From contig NW_023503327.1 in assembly GCF_014529535.1 (NCBI RefSeq), forward strand, positions 124,001 to 188,000: 64,000 nucleotides of DNA. Reading direction: 5' to 3'. The translations under genes were made by a program, and so were the position numbers. Origin of the DNA: Bradysia coprophila. Its lineage: Eukaryota; Arthropoda; Insecta; Diptera; Sciaridae. This document shows, one piece after another, positions 47,501 through 58,707 of the stretch; the first letter of the stretch is position 1; every line of letters begins with the position of its first letter. Below the pieces are notes generated by a model, which saw only the letters and a list, made by a program, of their open reading frames with translations, ran no database searches and was not told the DNA's origin.

Positions 47501-48644
47501 AAAATGACTGCCATAGTACCGTTCCAGATGCAGTTCCAGCTGTAGAGCCCCCGGAAAGAAGGAAAAAATCTGCATTTTGACACCAAATTTTTTTCCAACA
47601 CTTCTGTGGGCTTGCAGCACAAAAGTACTGGGTTCATTTATATGTGGAACGATAGTGGGTGAGGTCAGCTACAACACCCCATACTCAGTTTCGTGGAACA
47701 TCGAAGCTGCAGAGAAGGCGGACTCTCCGAACACTCACTATATTTTTAGTCATTACTCTCGTGGATCTACTCGCACAAAGCGGTGCGTATACTCTACCTT
47801 TAGGCCTTTCCAAGGCCGACATTCGTACAACATTACAACAATTTAAAATAATTTTTTCTTGAGTTATTGTCGAAAAACTGTTTTCGGTAACCTCTGACAT
47901 GTCTTCTCACTTTTGAACGCTTTTCACAGAAAACAATTTTTTTAAGAAAAAGTGAAAGATACGTGTTTTCTAGAATTGAAAGACGAATCCAACGAGCTAT
48001 CACTCATTAAAATCGGAGACCGCTTGTTCCCCAAATTTAAAGAGTTTTATAGAATTTCTTCCAAAGAAATGCCCATCGTAGTCTAAATAAAGGATACTGC
48101 AAAGGGGACTATCAAAGTTTCTTAATTCAGCCGCTTAAAATAAGCAAGCGACGCCATTTTCTTTTGGTGGGTTGGTTTCAGAGAAGTAGAAGAATAAGTA
48201 AATCCCAAAAAGAAATTATTTTTACATTCGTTCCACACCTCTACTTCGCCTCGTTAAGACCTGTTTACGACCAGTCCTACAAAAATCCACTTTGTCTCAC
48301 TCGTGACAAAATCTACTATTCCAGGCGCAAATTTCTGTCGCACACCGACATTCCTTAAATGAAGTGACAACGAAACGTCTTCCAACAAAATCATAAACTT
48401 TGAGGTTACGTTAAGTGAAACGATTTCCCCCACAAACTTTCCCATAGATGATAATTATCCGTCTCCCGTCCGTATACTCTGTGTCAGTGTTTTCGTTTGA
48501 TTGAATATCTATTTCGTTCAGATATGTAAATTGGCAATTCCATTCATTCATTTCAGGTATCCAGATATATTAAGTGCATTTAACGATATAAATCCGGGAC
48601 AGAATGAAGACCTTCAAATCCAGGAGATTTTCTACATGCAGTAA
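41589..48644 (+). CDS. alph: PP2C protein phosphatase Alphabet (PPM1A/B homologue)
   Basis: Five exons (41589-41773, 41861-42485, 42576-42693, 46849-46951, 48557-48644) give 372 aa; human PPM1A has 382. MGSFLDKP is a good N-myristoylation context, as in PPM1A. Metal and phosphate ligands are in place: R33, E37, D38 (WRCEMEDAH), D60 and G61 (FAVFDGH), then [56 protein letters not shown] and [14 protein letters not shown]. The C-terminal helical extension ([20 protein letters not shown]) matches the metazoan PPM1A/B tail. The enzyme is a Mg/Mn-dependent Ser/Thr phosphatase that damps stress MAP kinase and RAS/MAPK signalling in flies. Introns 3 (4.2 kb) and 4 (1.6 kb) are unusually long for this window and each holds a foldback element. 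Confidence 0.96.
43766..45161. mobile_element. Palindromic element carrying the same ORF in both arms (alphabet intron 3)
   Basis: Two inverted arms of about 645 bp (43766-44411 and 44517-45161) flank a spacer of about 105 bp. The outer ends read CACGGTGCGGTTGAATTAAT on both strands, and TGCT lies directly outside each end (43762-43765, 45162-45165). Each arm has an open frame of about 110 codons running inward (stop codons at 44093-44095 and 44832-44834). The two translations differ at only a couple of residues; shared text includes [36 protein letters not shown] and [15 protein letters not shown]. The protein is not recognised. The CACGGTG end resembles Transib/RSS-type heptamers, but the 4-bp repeat does not fit their 5-bp duplication. 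Confidence 0.85.
47175..48040. mobile_element. Foldback element in alphabet intron 4
   Basis: Inverted arms of about 245 bp (about 47213-47457 and 47797-48040) share GGTCTCCGATTTTAATGAGT, GAAACACGTATCTTTTAC-like and GTAATGTTGTACGAATGTCG. They flank a unique 339-bp core (47458-47796) that is also present at 17609-17945. The left end carries an extra TIR-like AGAGTGATATCGCCAAATCT that matches the right end of the 18-kb copy. The two short open frames in the core are not recognised. Confidence 0.82.
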
Positions 48645-49590
48645 TCATTGTGGTGGTTTGTTTGTTTTTCTTTCTTCTTTTTTTTGTTTGTTTCGTTTCT
48701 TTTTTCAATCAATCGGACCGGTGTTGTCAACGCACCCACAAATAAGTAAGCGAGAGAAAACAAACAGAAATTTTACTTAAAACAATGGGACATATAGAAT
48801 GGAAAAAAAATTAAACAAAAAAAATATCATCGGAAATTTACAACAACAACAATATCCTCACACAGAACATACACAGAAAGAAAGTTTAAAAAATTAAATT
48901 AAAAAAAAGAGAAAAAAAAAGTTGAATAGAAATCCTTTAGTTTATGTATATTTTAAGTGTTTAAGAGAGAAGAAAAACAAAACTTTCGAAGAGAAAAAAG
49001 AACAAAAAGAAAAAGTAAAAAACTTAAAAAAAAATGTAAAAAAAATTGGATAAAAAAGTAGTTGAATGTTAACTATTTGTAAACATTTTTTTTTCTTTTT
49101 TCTTTTTTATTTGAAATCGAACTGTTACAGACGGAACATCGTGTGAATAATTTGGAACAAAAAAAAAACAAAAACAATTTCGGTTATTTTTACAAGCAGA
49201 AGCGATAAGCAGAACGATCGTTTGAACATGTTCGTTGATTACTTTTACCAACAAAAAACTGAAACCAACACTAAGAAATGCTGTCTTCAAATTCATTTTT
49301 TTTTTAAACAAAAACCAATTCTTTGCTGCTACATAGTACATTTAATGTTGAATTTAATTTGAAGCCGCATTGTGACCACCATCATCACGGTAACTAAAAA
49401 AAAAAATTGTGTTCTATGGATCAGATTTGTAATTAAGAACCAACCAACCAATTTTATTATTTCGTTTCCTTTCATTTCTTTTTAAATTAATTCAAAACTT
49501 GTAATTTTTTGTTTTTAGTATTGTGTATTATTCGCAAAAAAAAAAATATTAAAAAAAGCAACAAAAATAAATGTGGTTCGAACATGACGA
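48645..49590 (+). other. alph: Probable alphabet 3' UTR
   Basis: About 0.95 kb of A-rich and T-rich sequence after the stop, with CAACAACAACAAT, repeated AAAAAGAAAAAG tracts and a polyadenylation signal AATAAA at 49566-49571. The A-richness on the sense strand contrasts with neighbouring introns. No open frame of note occurs on the plus strand. Confidence 0.55.
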
Positions 49591-49738
49591 TAAAATAATT
49601 ATTTCGTGTCAGTTTCCTTCATCAGATCGATATTTGTCGTTTTTGTAAAGTGTCGAAATGTGGTCCACAGAAATCGGACTATGGGTCGTAATATGAACTG
49701 AAATTACTTGAACTAGTTTTGACATGAACCCATTGACC

Positions 49739-51403
49739 CAGGCGTCCCACTAAATTTTGCCTTGTCCGAAATTCGGACATTTCGGACAATTCATAAAAAT
49801 TTCGGACATTTTCTGCAAAAATTTCGGACATTTTTTTTTCTAATTTTCACTAAAGTTACGCAAAAAACAAATTCTGTAAGTCATTTAAGTCCATTCCACC
49901 AACAAATTCTAAGGCTTTATATGAGATGAGAGAGATGAGATTTTTTTTAAAAGTATACTTTGACATGACCTGTAGCTGTACAGATCATAAACCTGAATAG
50001 AGGGCTTGAAACCTTCACGAAAATATAGTGTTAAAGATGTAGGTTAACTAATGCATGTCGCGGAAGAATAATATCTGACATGTTTCTGAGGTAAGGGTTT
50101 GTAATAGATCCCATATAAATTTCGTCAAACAAACGAAAATCTAGATTTGGTATTTTAGTATAAAAATTCAGAAAACAGAAATCCAGATCTTCATTTGTCA
50201 AACGAAATTCTTGTGAATTCCATTACAAACCACAACTCCCGAATCAGAAACATGTCGTATTTCAACCTTGCGAGACTGTATGTTTAAATAAAACCAGGTT
50301 GAATACGGGTCAGGCTTCTTTCCGTTCCTCAAATTTTGGACAAATGCTGAGAAATACATTTTCCTCGCATAGAATAATTTCCTCAAATATGTGGTTTTTA
50401 GTCAATACACTTCCTTCGTCGACCTACATCATTTGCATGTATTTCATCGAAGGATGGAAGAAATAATGATCACAAGCAAGGTTAAAGTTTCGATGCGCTA
50501 CAGGCGAATCTTGTAATTAGTTTCCATTAAGCCTGTTGGAATTTTTGTCTACTTTTCCTACTATTACTTCAAAAATTCGATCATATTCTCCCTTCTATTC
50601 GAAATTTTTTCATGTCGACTATACTGAAAAAATGCTTAAAAAAGACATTGGAGTCAGCCAAGATGTGACGCAGGAAACTCTTAACGTGGCTGTCTTTTAG
50701 AGCTACAGCTATTTTCTAACATATTCATTCGCTGCGCTCACTCGTTATATTATTATCTTAATATTGATTTATTGATTTTCACTCGAAGGAAGAATTGTAA
50801 CATTATGCTCGAGTACCATAATCAGAAAAACAGGATTTTTTTTTTGAGGAAATGCTTTTTTGAATGAAAACCAGGTCTAGAAAATTAGCTGAGTTAGTTA
50901 TCGTGTTCCATAGGAAAAGAAACAATGAGCATATCGGTTTTTCGAGAACTACTCCCAGACCATTGAGCTGATGACGCCCATTTAAAAACTTGACCTGAGG
51001 AATTCAGTTCTCCTTCGAACAAAACGTTTTTGAAAATCGATTTAGATTTACTCAAGTTAAAAATATATTACACATTTAACGTTTCATATTTAACGTCATA
51101 TTTCCACATAATTTTCAATTATAGTGTTCGCGGTACCTATACACATTTTCTGGTATTTTCTGCCATAAAGACCCATATGACTTACAGTCAAGTGAATAAA
51201 AATTTAGGGACAAAGTATTGATAGACTGAAAGTTCAATTAAAAATTCTGTGAAGCGCGCCGCAGGCAATTTTTTTTTGAAAATGAGACTTTGATAAGGTT
51301 ATATATTTAATTCTGGTCAGGTCTTGAAGAATATTTCGGACATTTCGGACAATTTCGGACAAATGTGTAAAATTTCGGACATTTCGGACAAGTGGGACGC
51401 CTG
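49739..51403. mobile_element. Non-autonomous hAT element, 1665 bp, perfect 8-bp TSD
   Basis: It starts CAGGCGTCCCACT and ends AGTGGGACGCCTG. The 8-bp word CATTGACC is duplicated exactly on both sides (49731-49738 and 51404-51411). CAGG-type ends with 8-bp duplications are characteristic of the hAT superfamily. Inside each end several copies of ATTTCGGACA occur as subterminal repeats (four to five per end, in opposite orientation), a typical transposase-binding arrangement. No transposase frame is present in the interior. The undamaged duplication suggests recent insertion, just downstream of the alphabet gene. Confidence 0.92.
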
Positions 51404-51699
51404 CATTGACCATTTTAGGGAAAACCTTTTCCAATATTTTCCTACAATTTTCCAGGTTTTCGCAAAATGTTGGAAAATTGAAAAAAAAACTGGGAAAATA
51501 GTCTTTGTCTGAACCTGATTTGGTATAACAACCGGTGAACTATCCCCGACCATTTTTGCCGTAATTTGCATAAAAACCATTGGATTTGGATGGGTCGGGT
51601 CCCTTGACTGGTGAGACTATCTTTCATTTTATGAAATTTGCTACATAAACCTTGCGTGTATATAATAGAACAAACTCAGCGGATTTGTCGTTTTATTAA

Positions 51700-52570
51700 A
51701 TGTAGCGAAGACTCTAATATATTGATCTAACCAGATTTGACTTTTAGCGAAGTCGCTAATAGAACTCACTGGACTTTTAACGAAATGAAGCAAAGTCGCT
51801 AATCCTCATGGGTTCTGCCCTTTAAAAAAATTTAGTGAAGACTTCAATAGATCGACCTCACAATGTTTTTCTTTTAACGAAATGAAGCAAAATCGCTAAA
51901 ATAGGTCGACCTTACCGGATTTGTCCTTTTACACAATGTAGCGATGTTAATACCTCCACCTCATTGGATTTGTCCTTTAACAAAATGTAGCGGGAACTCT
52001 AAAATAGCTCAACCTTACCGGATTTGCCCTTTTACGAAATGTAGCAGGAACGCTAAGAAAGCTCGATATCACCGGTTTTTCCCTTTTACGAAATGTAGCT
52101 AAGGTTCTAAAAAATCAACCTTACCGGATTTGCCCTCTAACATAAGGTAGCGAAAACGCAAATAGCTCGATCTCATTGGATTTGTTCTAAAACAAAATGT
52201 AGTGGAAACGCTTATAGCTCAACCTCACCCTTTCATGAAATGTAGCGAGAACGCTAATAGCTTAACCTCACTGGATTTGCCCTTTTACAAAATGTAGCGG
52301 GAGCTCTTAAAGATCGACCTCACCGGACTTCCCTCTTACGAAATGAAGCGGAAACGGTAATAGCTCGACCTCATTGGATTTTTTCTTTAACAAAATGTAG
52401 CAGGAACCTCACCGGAATTGCTCTTTTACGAAATATTGCGAAGGCTCTGCTATAAGAGAAGGCCCTCACCAGATTTGACTTTTAACAAAATGCAGCAGGA
52501 ACGCTAAAATAGCTCGACCTCACCGGATTTGCCCTTTTTCCAAATATAGCGAAGACTTTAATTAGTCCAA
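51700..52570. repeat. Degenerate minisatellite of about 60-65 bp units
   Basis: Some thirteen to fourteen diverged units combine CTCGACCTCACCGGATTTGC, CCTTTTACGAAATGTAGCG and GGAACGCTAAAATAG. Unit length varies from about 50 to 70 bp, and the units drift in sequence, so the array is old. It is not open in any frame. Confidence 0.8.
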
Positions 52571-52989
52571 TTAAATGACCTTGAAGAATTTTCCATTTCT
52601 TACAAAATATTCAATTTCTATAGAGGAGGAGGAGGAATCTAACAAAAGCTTATGCTTCATACATTTTGTCGTACACAGGTCTGATAATCATAATTTTTTG
52701 AGCGTGCATTTCTTCTCTACATTTCTTTAACGAGCACTTCTACCGCAGATTTGGCCACAAAGTTACAAATGTAACAATCGCAATTCCTTAATGAAACCTC
52801 GAGTGAACGGGTGGTTTTCGTGTATTTATTGACATCGAATCAACAAAATTTACATGGAAACTCTACTTTTCATGTTTTTATCACGAGCTATGTAAAATAC
52901 TGTTGAACAATTGACTAAACAATTTGTGCCACGAAAGCCTTCGATTGTATGATTTTAGCATTTTAAGCATCTTAGACCAATAAATCACA

Positions 52990-53353
52990 GGCAGGCTCGT
53001 ATTTTCAGGCCAGGCCGAAAATATAGCCAAAAATGGGTTTAGATGGTACGGAAGGCCAAAATATTAGACACGTATTTTTTCTTAGAATTTTAAAAAAATA
53101 ATTAGCGGGTGAGAAAGGTCTATTCATTCAAATGTACAAAGACGTTGGTTAGAAGAGTAAAAAAGATATACACCATTATTCTCCTCTCTTCTAACCAACG
53201 CTTTTGCTCATTTGAATGAATCCACTTTTCTCACCCGCTAATTATTTTTTTAAAATTCTAAGAAAAAATACGTGTCTAATATTTTGGCCTTCCGTACCAT
53301 CTAAACCCATTTTTGGCTATATTTTCGGCCTGCCCTGAAAATACGAGCCTGCC
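52990..53353. mobile_element. Palindromic MITE, 364 bp
   Basis: The ends GGCAGGCTCGTATTTTCAGG and the exact complement CGAGCCTGCC are joined by almost perfectly complementary arms of about 150 bp (shared GGGTTTAGATGGTACGGAAG and TTAGCGGGTGAGAAA) around a short centre at about 53165. No convincing target duplication can be read. It contains no coding sequence. Confidence 0.88.
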
Positions 53354-56142
53354 ACATCTAGTGATAATATAGAAATTTCCCGGTTCACAGAGATTAGAAA
53401 TACCGATTACTTTTGGATGTTTGGGATTTCCTGCAACATTATCACTTGCAATCTATACTTTCGATTGTATATTGTTTCTTTTAGAGTCGTTTGGGCTTAT
53501 GCATATTAAGCCAACCTCCTGCGACAATATCACGCAATCTATGCCTTCGACTGTATTGTTTCCTTTTACTGTCGTTTTGAAAACATTGCAACCCCTTTGG
53601 GCTTATAAATAAGCAAATAAATCTACATTACCATTTACCGGTTTTTCGCATTTTCAAAACCTGCTTTCGTTTGTTTGTCCAAATAAGACTGCTTTTTAAC
53701 TTCAAAACTTTGGCCAGAACGACGTTCATCAGATTCTATCGTCCATAATATAATAATTCGGTTAAACCAGAACTCAAATCTGGCGGGTCATCTGAAAGAT
53801 TTGTTGGGTGACTGACCTTCAACATAAATCTGATATTCGACTGTGGTTAATCCACATGTCTTAAAAATGCAGTAATAAAATAGCAGCTGTTGTAGATGCG
53901 TCATCAATGGAGCAACATTTGTGGTATATTGGTCAACGATATAGTCTACACACTGAAAAAAGTCAAATATCGACAATCGTTGCTGCCTAGTCCTATTAGC
54001 TAAAGCTTTATGTCTACTGACTGTTCTTACGCTTGCAGTAGTAACTTTGTGGCTTAGGGATTCATAAAGTAGCAGTTTGAGAATACTATTCCAACGTAAG
54101 TATATCACCCAGCATTTGGACTACAAAAGTTTGGATTTCAGCAAAATTTTCATATTAATGCGAAGACTGCGAATATGATCTGTATGTTATGCCGACTTTC
54201 TTAATTATACCAAAAGCTTTAATTTTGGCCAAACTTTCGTTTCGTATAAGTAGTGGTGACGCTAATCTCTATTCATGTGCCTTATAAGTCATCGTACAAA
54301 GATCGAAAAGTTCAGTTTGGTTATGGAACATTGGTTTTTGAACGTTTCTATATTTTCTGTTAGTAACACAAAGTTACGTGATAAACACTGGATTGATGAA
54401 AATTGCGAACGAAATGTCACAAGGAAAGCTGGTCATTTTATAAGAAAAAGTTGGATTTTAACTGGGTTTGAAATTCAGTTCGTAAGACAGTAGATTTTTT
54501 CGTTCTTGTCGAATTTATCGATCTTATCAATCGATCTTTAATAGAGTACTGAAACTTGACAGTGCTCCATACAAAATTTTACAAGTAAAAAGAGTGCAGA
54601 TAAAATTTCATACAAGAAGTACTCTATTTGTCAGCTGTCATTAATAGCACTTTTGCTTGAAGAGCGTTGAATTAAGCCTTTTGAAGTTGTTGCAAAAAAA
54701 TATTTTTCTTTGGTAAATTTTGCGACTATACTTTTGCAGCTACGTCAGATGGCTAGCGGCCCTTTGAGTAGCAAAAGATGCTGCAAGAAACATTTTCCAT
54801 TTACGAATTTTGCATCTACTTCAGTCGGGTCAGGGATCAAGATTTTCGAAATATCAGACTGAGATCGGTGAATGACGAATTGCCCTTTATTTTTTCAACT
54901 GTTAGGTTTAGTTCTGCTGTCATGCCTCAACTCTTAACCTGTTACAGACGGCAAGCATATGACCAGTATTATTATCATCTGTTGTTTTCAAATCTTGTAC
55001 TTCAGTTTTATTAACACGCATTTTACTATATAAACGACCATATTACCCAGAGCTTGTCATTATTTTGTCGTCGTTATCGATAACAGATGAATAGCCGTAT
55101 ATGTTAGGTTAATAGTTTCGTTGTCATTCCCACGGAACCTTTTCTACCTTTATTATAACTTCGATCACACAAGTAACACGGTACGGTGCTTGCAAGTTTA
55201 ACATAAAAATCAAAGAATCGTGCCTGTTAGAGACTCTTTAGCAGACATCTCTGGGCACAATTAAACTAGCGTAAATCATCAACACAGAAAAAAGTTTAAA
55301 AGAGAATAAACCGAAACCGAGGTTCCTGAATTCGGCTCCGCTTCGCATTCCCTAGTCGAGCTTGAGAGAATTTTTTTTTCAATATCGAAACTCTTATCGT
55401 TATTTGGACAAAGAAACAGCAGCTCTCTTTAATTCGATTTTTTTTAAAGAAACTTTCGTGCAACATTATACTAGTATTGCAGTAGTATTGCAGGCATACG
55501 TTTGTAAGACCCTGACGGCCAGTCAAGGGAATCATCAAAATGTAGGTCAATTTAGGACTGAAGTAGCACCTTTGCTGGTAGTACATGAAACACGGCAGAG
55601 TAAAACCAGACAGTAGCGCTTGATTTGTCTGGGGACCTCAATTATCTAGTAGCCATATGCATTTCCGAATGAAATTAGTTCAACTTAGTCATTGTTCATT
55701 TCAGTTCATTTTCGAACAGTGTATTAGGTCCCTTATTTGACATTCGAAAAATGAACTGCTCCTGCCCAGCTTTACTATGCCGTGAAACGAAGACGATGCT
55801 GAGAGGAATATCGGTAAATAAATCGAAACGTCTTTGGTATATAGAGTTGTTGTATATATTCATTTTAGGCAAAACATACACACACACAATTTAATTGATC
55901 TTTTGGGATGTTCGATATTCGTGCCATTTTCTCCAATTATTAGTTTACACCATTTTTAAATCAATAAAACCAATTTTTGCTGATCCCGAATTTAAGTTTG
56001 GAATTTTGTTGTTGTTTTTCTTTTCTCAATTTCTTTTTTCATTTCGTAAAAATAATAAATAAAAATTGACAAAATGCATCTCTCTTTAGTCTTTTCATTC
56101 ATCCATCAACCGATAAAACGTTAATTCTCATATGAAACATTA
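53354..56142. other. Intergenic, about 2.8 kb, nothing recognised
   Basis: No exon or domain was found. A short inverted pair AGAGTACT..AGTACTCT near 54543-54627 may be a small MITE relic. The segment 55640-56090 is T-rich and probably overlaps the 3' end of the SRP14 transcript. Confidence 0.4.
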
Positions 56143-56640
56143 TCACTGAGCAACTTTCGATTTGATTTTCGGTTTTTTCACTTTTTTCAGCCCGTCCATA
56201 CTCGTTTTCATCACTTTTCCGTACGCTTCCATAAATTTCAGAATTTCATTCTGATTCACAACGGTGCTAAGTTTTTTGGATTTGGACTGCGCCCGGATCA
56301 GGCACTTGTATTCCGAAATCGGTAGCGGTGGTTTACCCTCTCTTGGTTTTGGTTTATCATGGCCATCGTCTGGAAATTAGATCAATCGAAATGGGGAATC
56401 ACAAAATGTAAGTCTAATCGGTAAAAACATGATTGTAAACAGTGAGAGGTTAAGAGTGGGATATGATCTTACATCGCTTGAATGTGACTGTAAACGATGA
56501 ATCGTTTCGTGCCCTCGATGTTAACAGCGTCAGCTGTGTTAAGAACTAAAACGGTAATGATAAATTTCGATTAAATTCCATCTAAATATCAAATTATCCG
56601 AATAAAATTTGATTACCTCTTCGTTGTTGAGTAGAACCAT
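56143..56640 (-). CDS. Srp14: Signal recognition particle 14 kDa subunit
   Basis: Three exons (56640-56617, 56545-56473, 56369-56143) give 107 aa. The start MVLLNNEEFLTQLTLLTSRA corresponds to human MVLLESEQFLTELTRLF. It is followed by SSFTVTFKRYDG, EYKCLIRAQSKSKKLSTVVN, FMEAYGKVMKTSMDGLKK and a lysine-rich end. With SRP9 this protein forms the Alu-domain heterodimer that binds SRP RNA and pauses elongation in the cytosol. The first coding exon is only 24 nt and ends on a codon boundary. No unbroken frame covers the gene, so it is easily missed without splice modelling. Confidence 0.95.
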
Positions 56641-57032
56641 TTTTTTATTTGTTGTGTTGGCAACGAAGAAACGTGTCAAATATTTGTCGAGGGGAACTGT
56701 CACAGTTCGAATTCGGAAAGTTGAAAATCAATTTCGAAACTTGTTGCGCACGTGTGGCTCCACTGTTTTGATTTTATTATATTTTATTGACTATAATATT
56801 AGACTACCGTAGACATCTATTGGGGGCTTTTGATTTAAGAAAACAAACTATAAATTCACTATGAGAAGACCTTCAAAATAAGCTATCGCAGCAGATAATT
56901 GGATGTTTCTACCAAAAAGGTTACAGAAGCTTGAATAAAATCTGAAATAAGTTGACCCCATGAAGTTTGGAGTCATCACAAAATAAATTTTCATAAAATC
57001 TCGGATCGCACGACTAATACACACACTAAAGA

Positions 57033-57263
57033 TGAGTACAGAGTTCGTGAAAAATGCATGCAAAATCGACCTCTGCAAAATGCTTGCAAAATATGACACA
57101 AAATGTATGAGTCAGCTGTCAAATATTTTGCAAGCACAGAGTAAACATCAGGTTTACACCGAGCTTGCAAAATATTTGACAGATAGCTCATACATTTTGT
57201 GTCATATTTTGCAAGCTTTTTGCAGAGGTCGATTTTGCATGCATTTTTCACGAACTGTGTACT
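57033..57263. mobile_element. MITE of the GTACTAGCC family, about 230 bp palindrome
   Basis: The left part GAGTTCGTGAAAAATGCATG, GACCTCTGCAAAATGCTTG and TTGCAAAATATGACACAAA is mirrored by the right part ending TTTTTCACGAACTGTGTACT. The centre is at about 57150. Related but decayed ends (GTACTAGCC, TGCATGAAA, TTGACAGATGGCTCATA) occur between 28.4 and 29.25 kb. Confidence 0.85.
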
Positions 57264-57705
57264 AGCCTTTCACCAAAGGCTTGTGCCGAATCAGCATCAG
57301 CATCACCAGATGATCAACAAACACACTCTCCTTGTATAATATACAATCAAAACCATCAAAACACATTCTAAACAACGAGTTTACTACAGTCATACGTGTT
57401 ATGTGCACACATAGATGACCTTAACGTATGTAACTTGTCTTTGAATTATCTTCGATACAAAGGATCACCGAAGGAAAAAAAAAATGGAAATTTCATTGAG
57501 GGTATTGTTTCTCACCCGAGAAAATGCAATTTCAAACATTTTCTCGATGTAAACACAACAAGAGCAAGATCTTCCATCAATGCAATCTCATGCAAAGTTC
57601 TGAAAGAACCTTGATCTCATGCACAAACACAAGTCATGCTTTTTTACGGACCGAGTTACGCACACTCATATGAAATTGTGTATACAGATGACTTTATAAT
57701 CGACC

Positions 57706-57809
57706 TTGTACCTTGTACAAGCACAGTACTAAAACGTACTGAAATGCAGCCTTGCCGTTGTACCTTGTACAAGCACAGTACTGAAACGTACTGAAATGCA
57801 GCCTTGCCG
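57706..57809. repeat. Two tandem copies of a 52-bp unit
   Basis: TTGTACCTTGTACAAGCACA through GCAGCCTTGCCG occurs twice head to tail with one substitution (CTAAAACG against CTGAAACG). TTGTACaaGGTACAA-type half-sites inside the unit are partly self-complementary. Confidence 0.85.
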
Positions 57810-58138
57810 TTTTGAACAAGGGACAAAATCGAGGGGAAACTAAGCAAACAAATATTGTCCCACCTACTTCCATTGGCGTTACGTCTGTTAGCGCATCTAT
57901 TGACGTACTCACCCTTTCTATCATTAATTTGTTCCATTGTGACTAAAAAAATTCTTCTAAATTTTGGAGTTTTAGAACTTGCTTTTAGAACTTGTCCTCA
58001 CATGAATATAACCTACAAAATTGGACTCACTGAGAGCGATTTTTTTTTCGCGAATTTTCTTTTTTAATCAGACTAATTGTTACAGAATAATAAAGAAAAC
58101 AGGCAGATTGCATGATTGACGAAAACGTAAAATTCCTT

Positions 58139-58442
58139 CTATTTCAGCTGATCGGAACATAATTTTTCGCTGACCGGAGCCAAAATTTTAACCAACTCCG
58201 AAAATGTTTCCGTTGGAAAAACGCCATCAGAGTTGCTACCGGCAATCATAAGCAATTCTTCTCGATTTACCATCGAGCCAATTCCAACCGAATAGGTATG
58301 AATCATTAAGTCACGAGCTCTTGCAACCGCATCAGCCGTCGCAGTTATATCCTTCGATTCATCACAAACTCGTTGAGATTCTGCTACTATTGTGTTCACC
58401 AAAAATTTGATGAATTCTTGTACGATTCCCGTCATAAGTCCG
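58139..58442 (-). pseudogene. Orphan exon of a von Willebrand factor A domain
   Basis: A single minus-strand open segment behind a good acceptor (AATTTTCAG) and ending in a stop at 58139-58141. It reads GLMTGIVQEFIKFLVN, then DITATADAVARARDLMIHTY, SVGIGSMVNREELLMIAGSN and FPTETFSELVKILAPVSEKL. ARDLMIHTYSVGIG..EELLMIAG is the C-terminal half of a vWA domain, and the T in MTG fits the second MIDAS loop, though the usual TDG is replaced by CDE. No upstream exon with the first MIDAS motif is visible before the Atg14 start 266 bp away. It may be a remnant, or the last exon of a gene whose other exons lie beyond or across Atg14. Confidence 0.6.
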
Positions 58443-58707
58443 CTGAAAATTCAAAATTAAAAGTGTCAAACACAAATCAAATGCACCGTCGTTTATGGGT
58501 GATGTGGGCGTTTGGCGCTCCTCATATTCAAAAATGTAGAGATTTTCGTGCGCGAAAATCTGTGACACCCAGCTGATAGAGGTCTGTCAAAAACTTCAAA
58601 CGTTCGAACATTGAGGTAGTGACATCTTTTTGAATAACATCACCAGATGTGCGTTCATACATGTACATTGTTAACATCTATGTATAGTGCATTCAGTATA
58701 CATTGTT

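Noticed and set aside
51234-51580. ORFs with ISDISDNFGQM-like repeats
   Set aside because: These are translations of the ATTTCGGACA subterminal repeats of the hAT element and its flank, not coding.
57032-57265. Matching plus and minus ORFs (77 and 86 codons) at 57.0-57.26 kb
   Set aside because: They arise because the MITE is palindromic; the same text is read on both strands.
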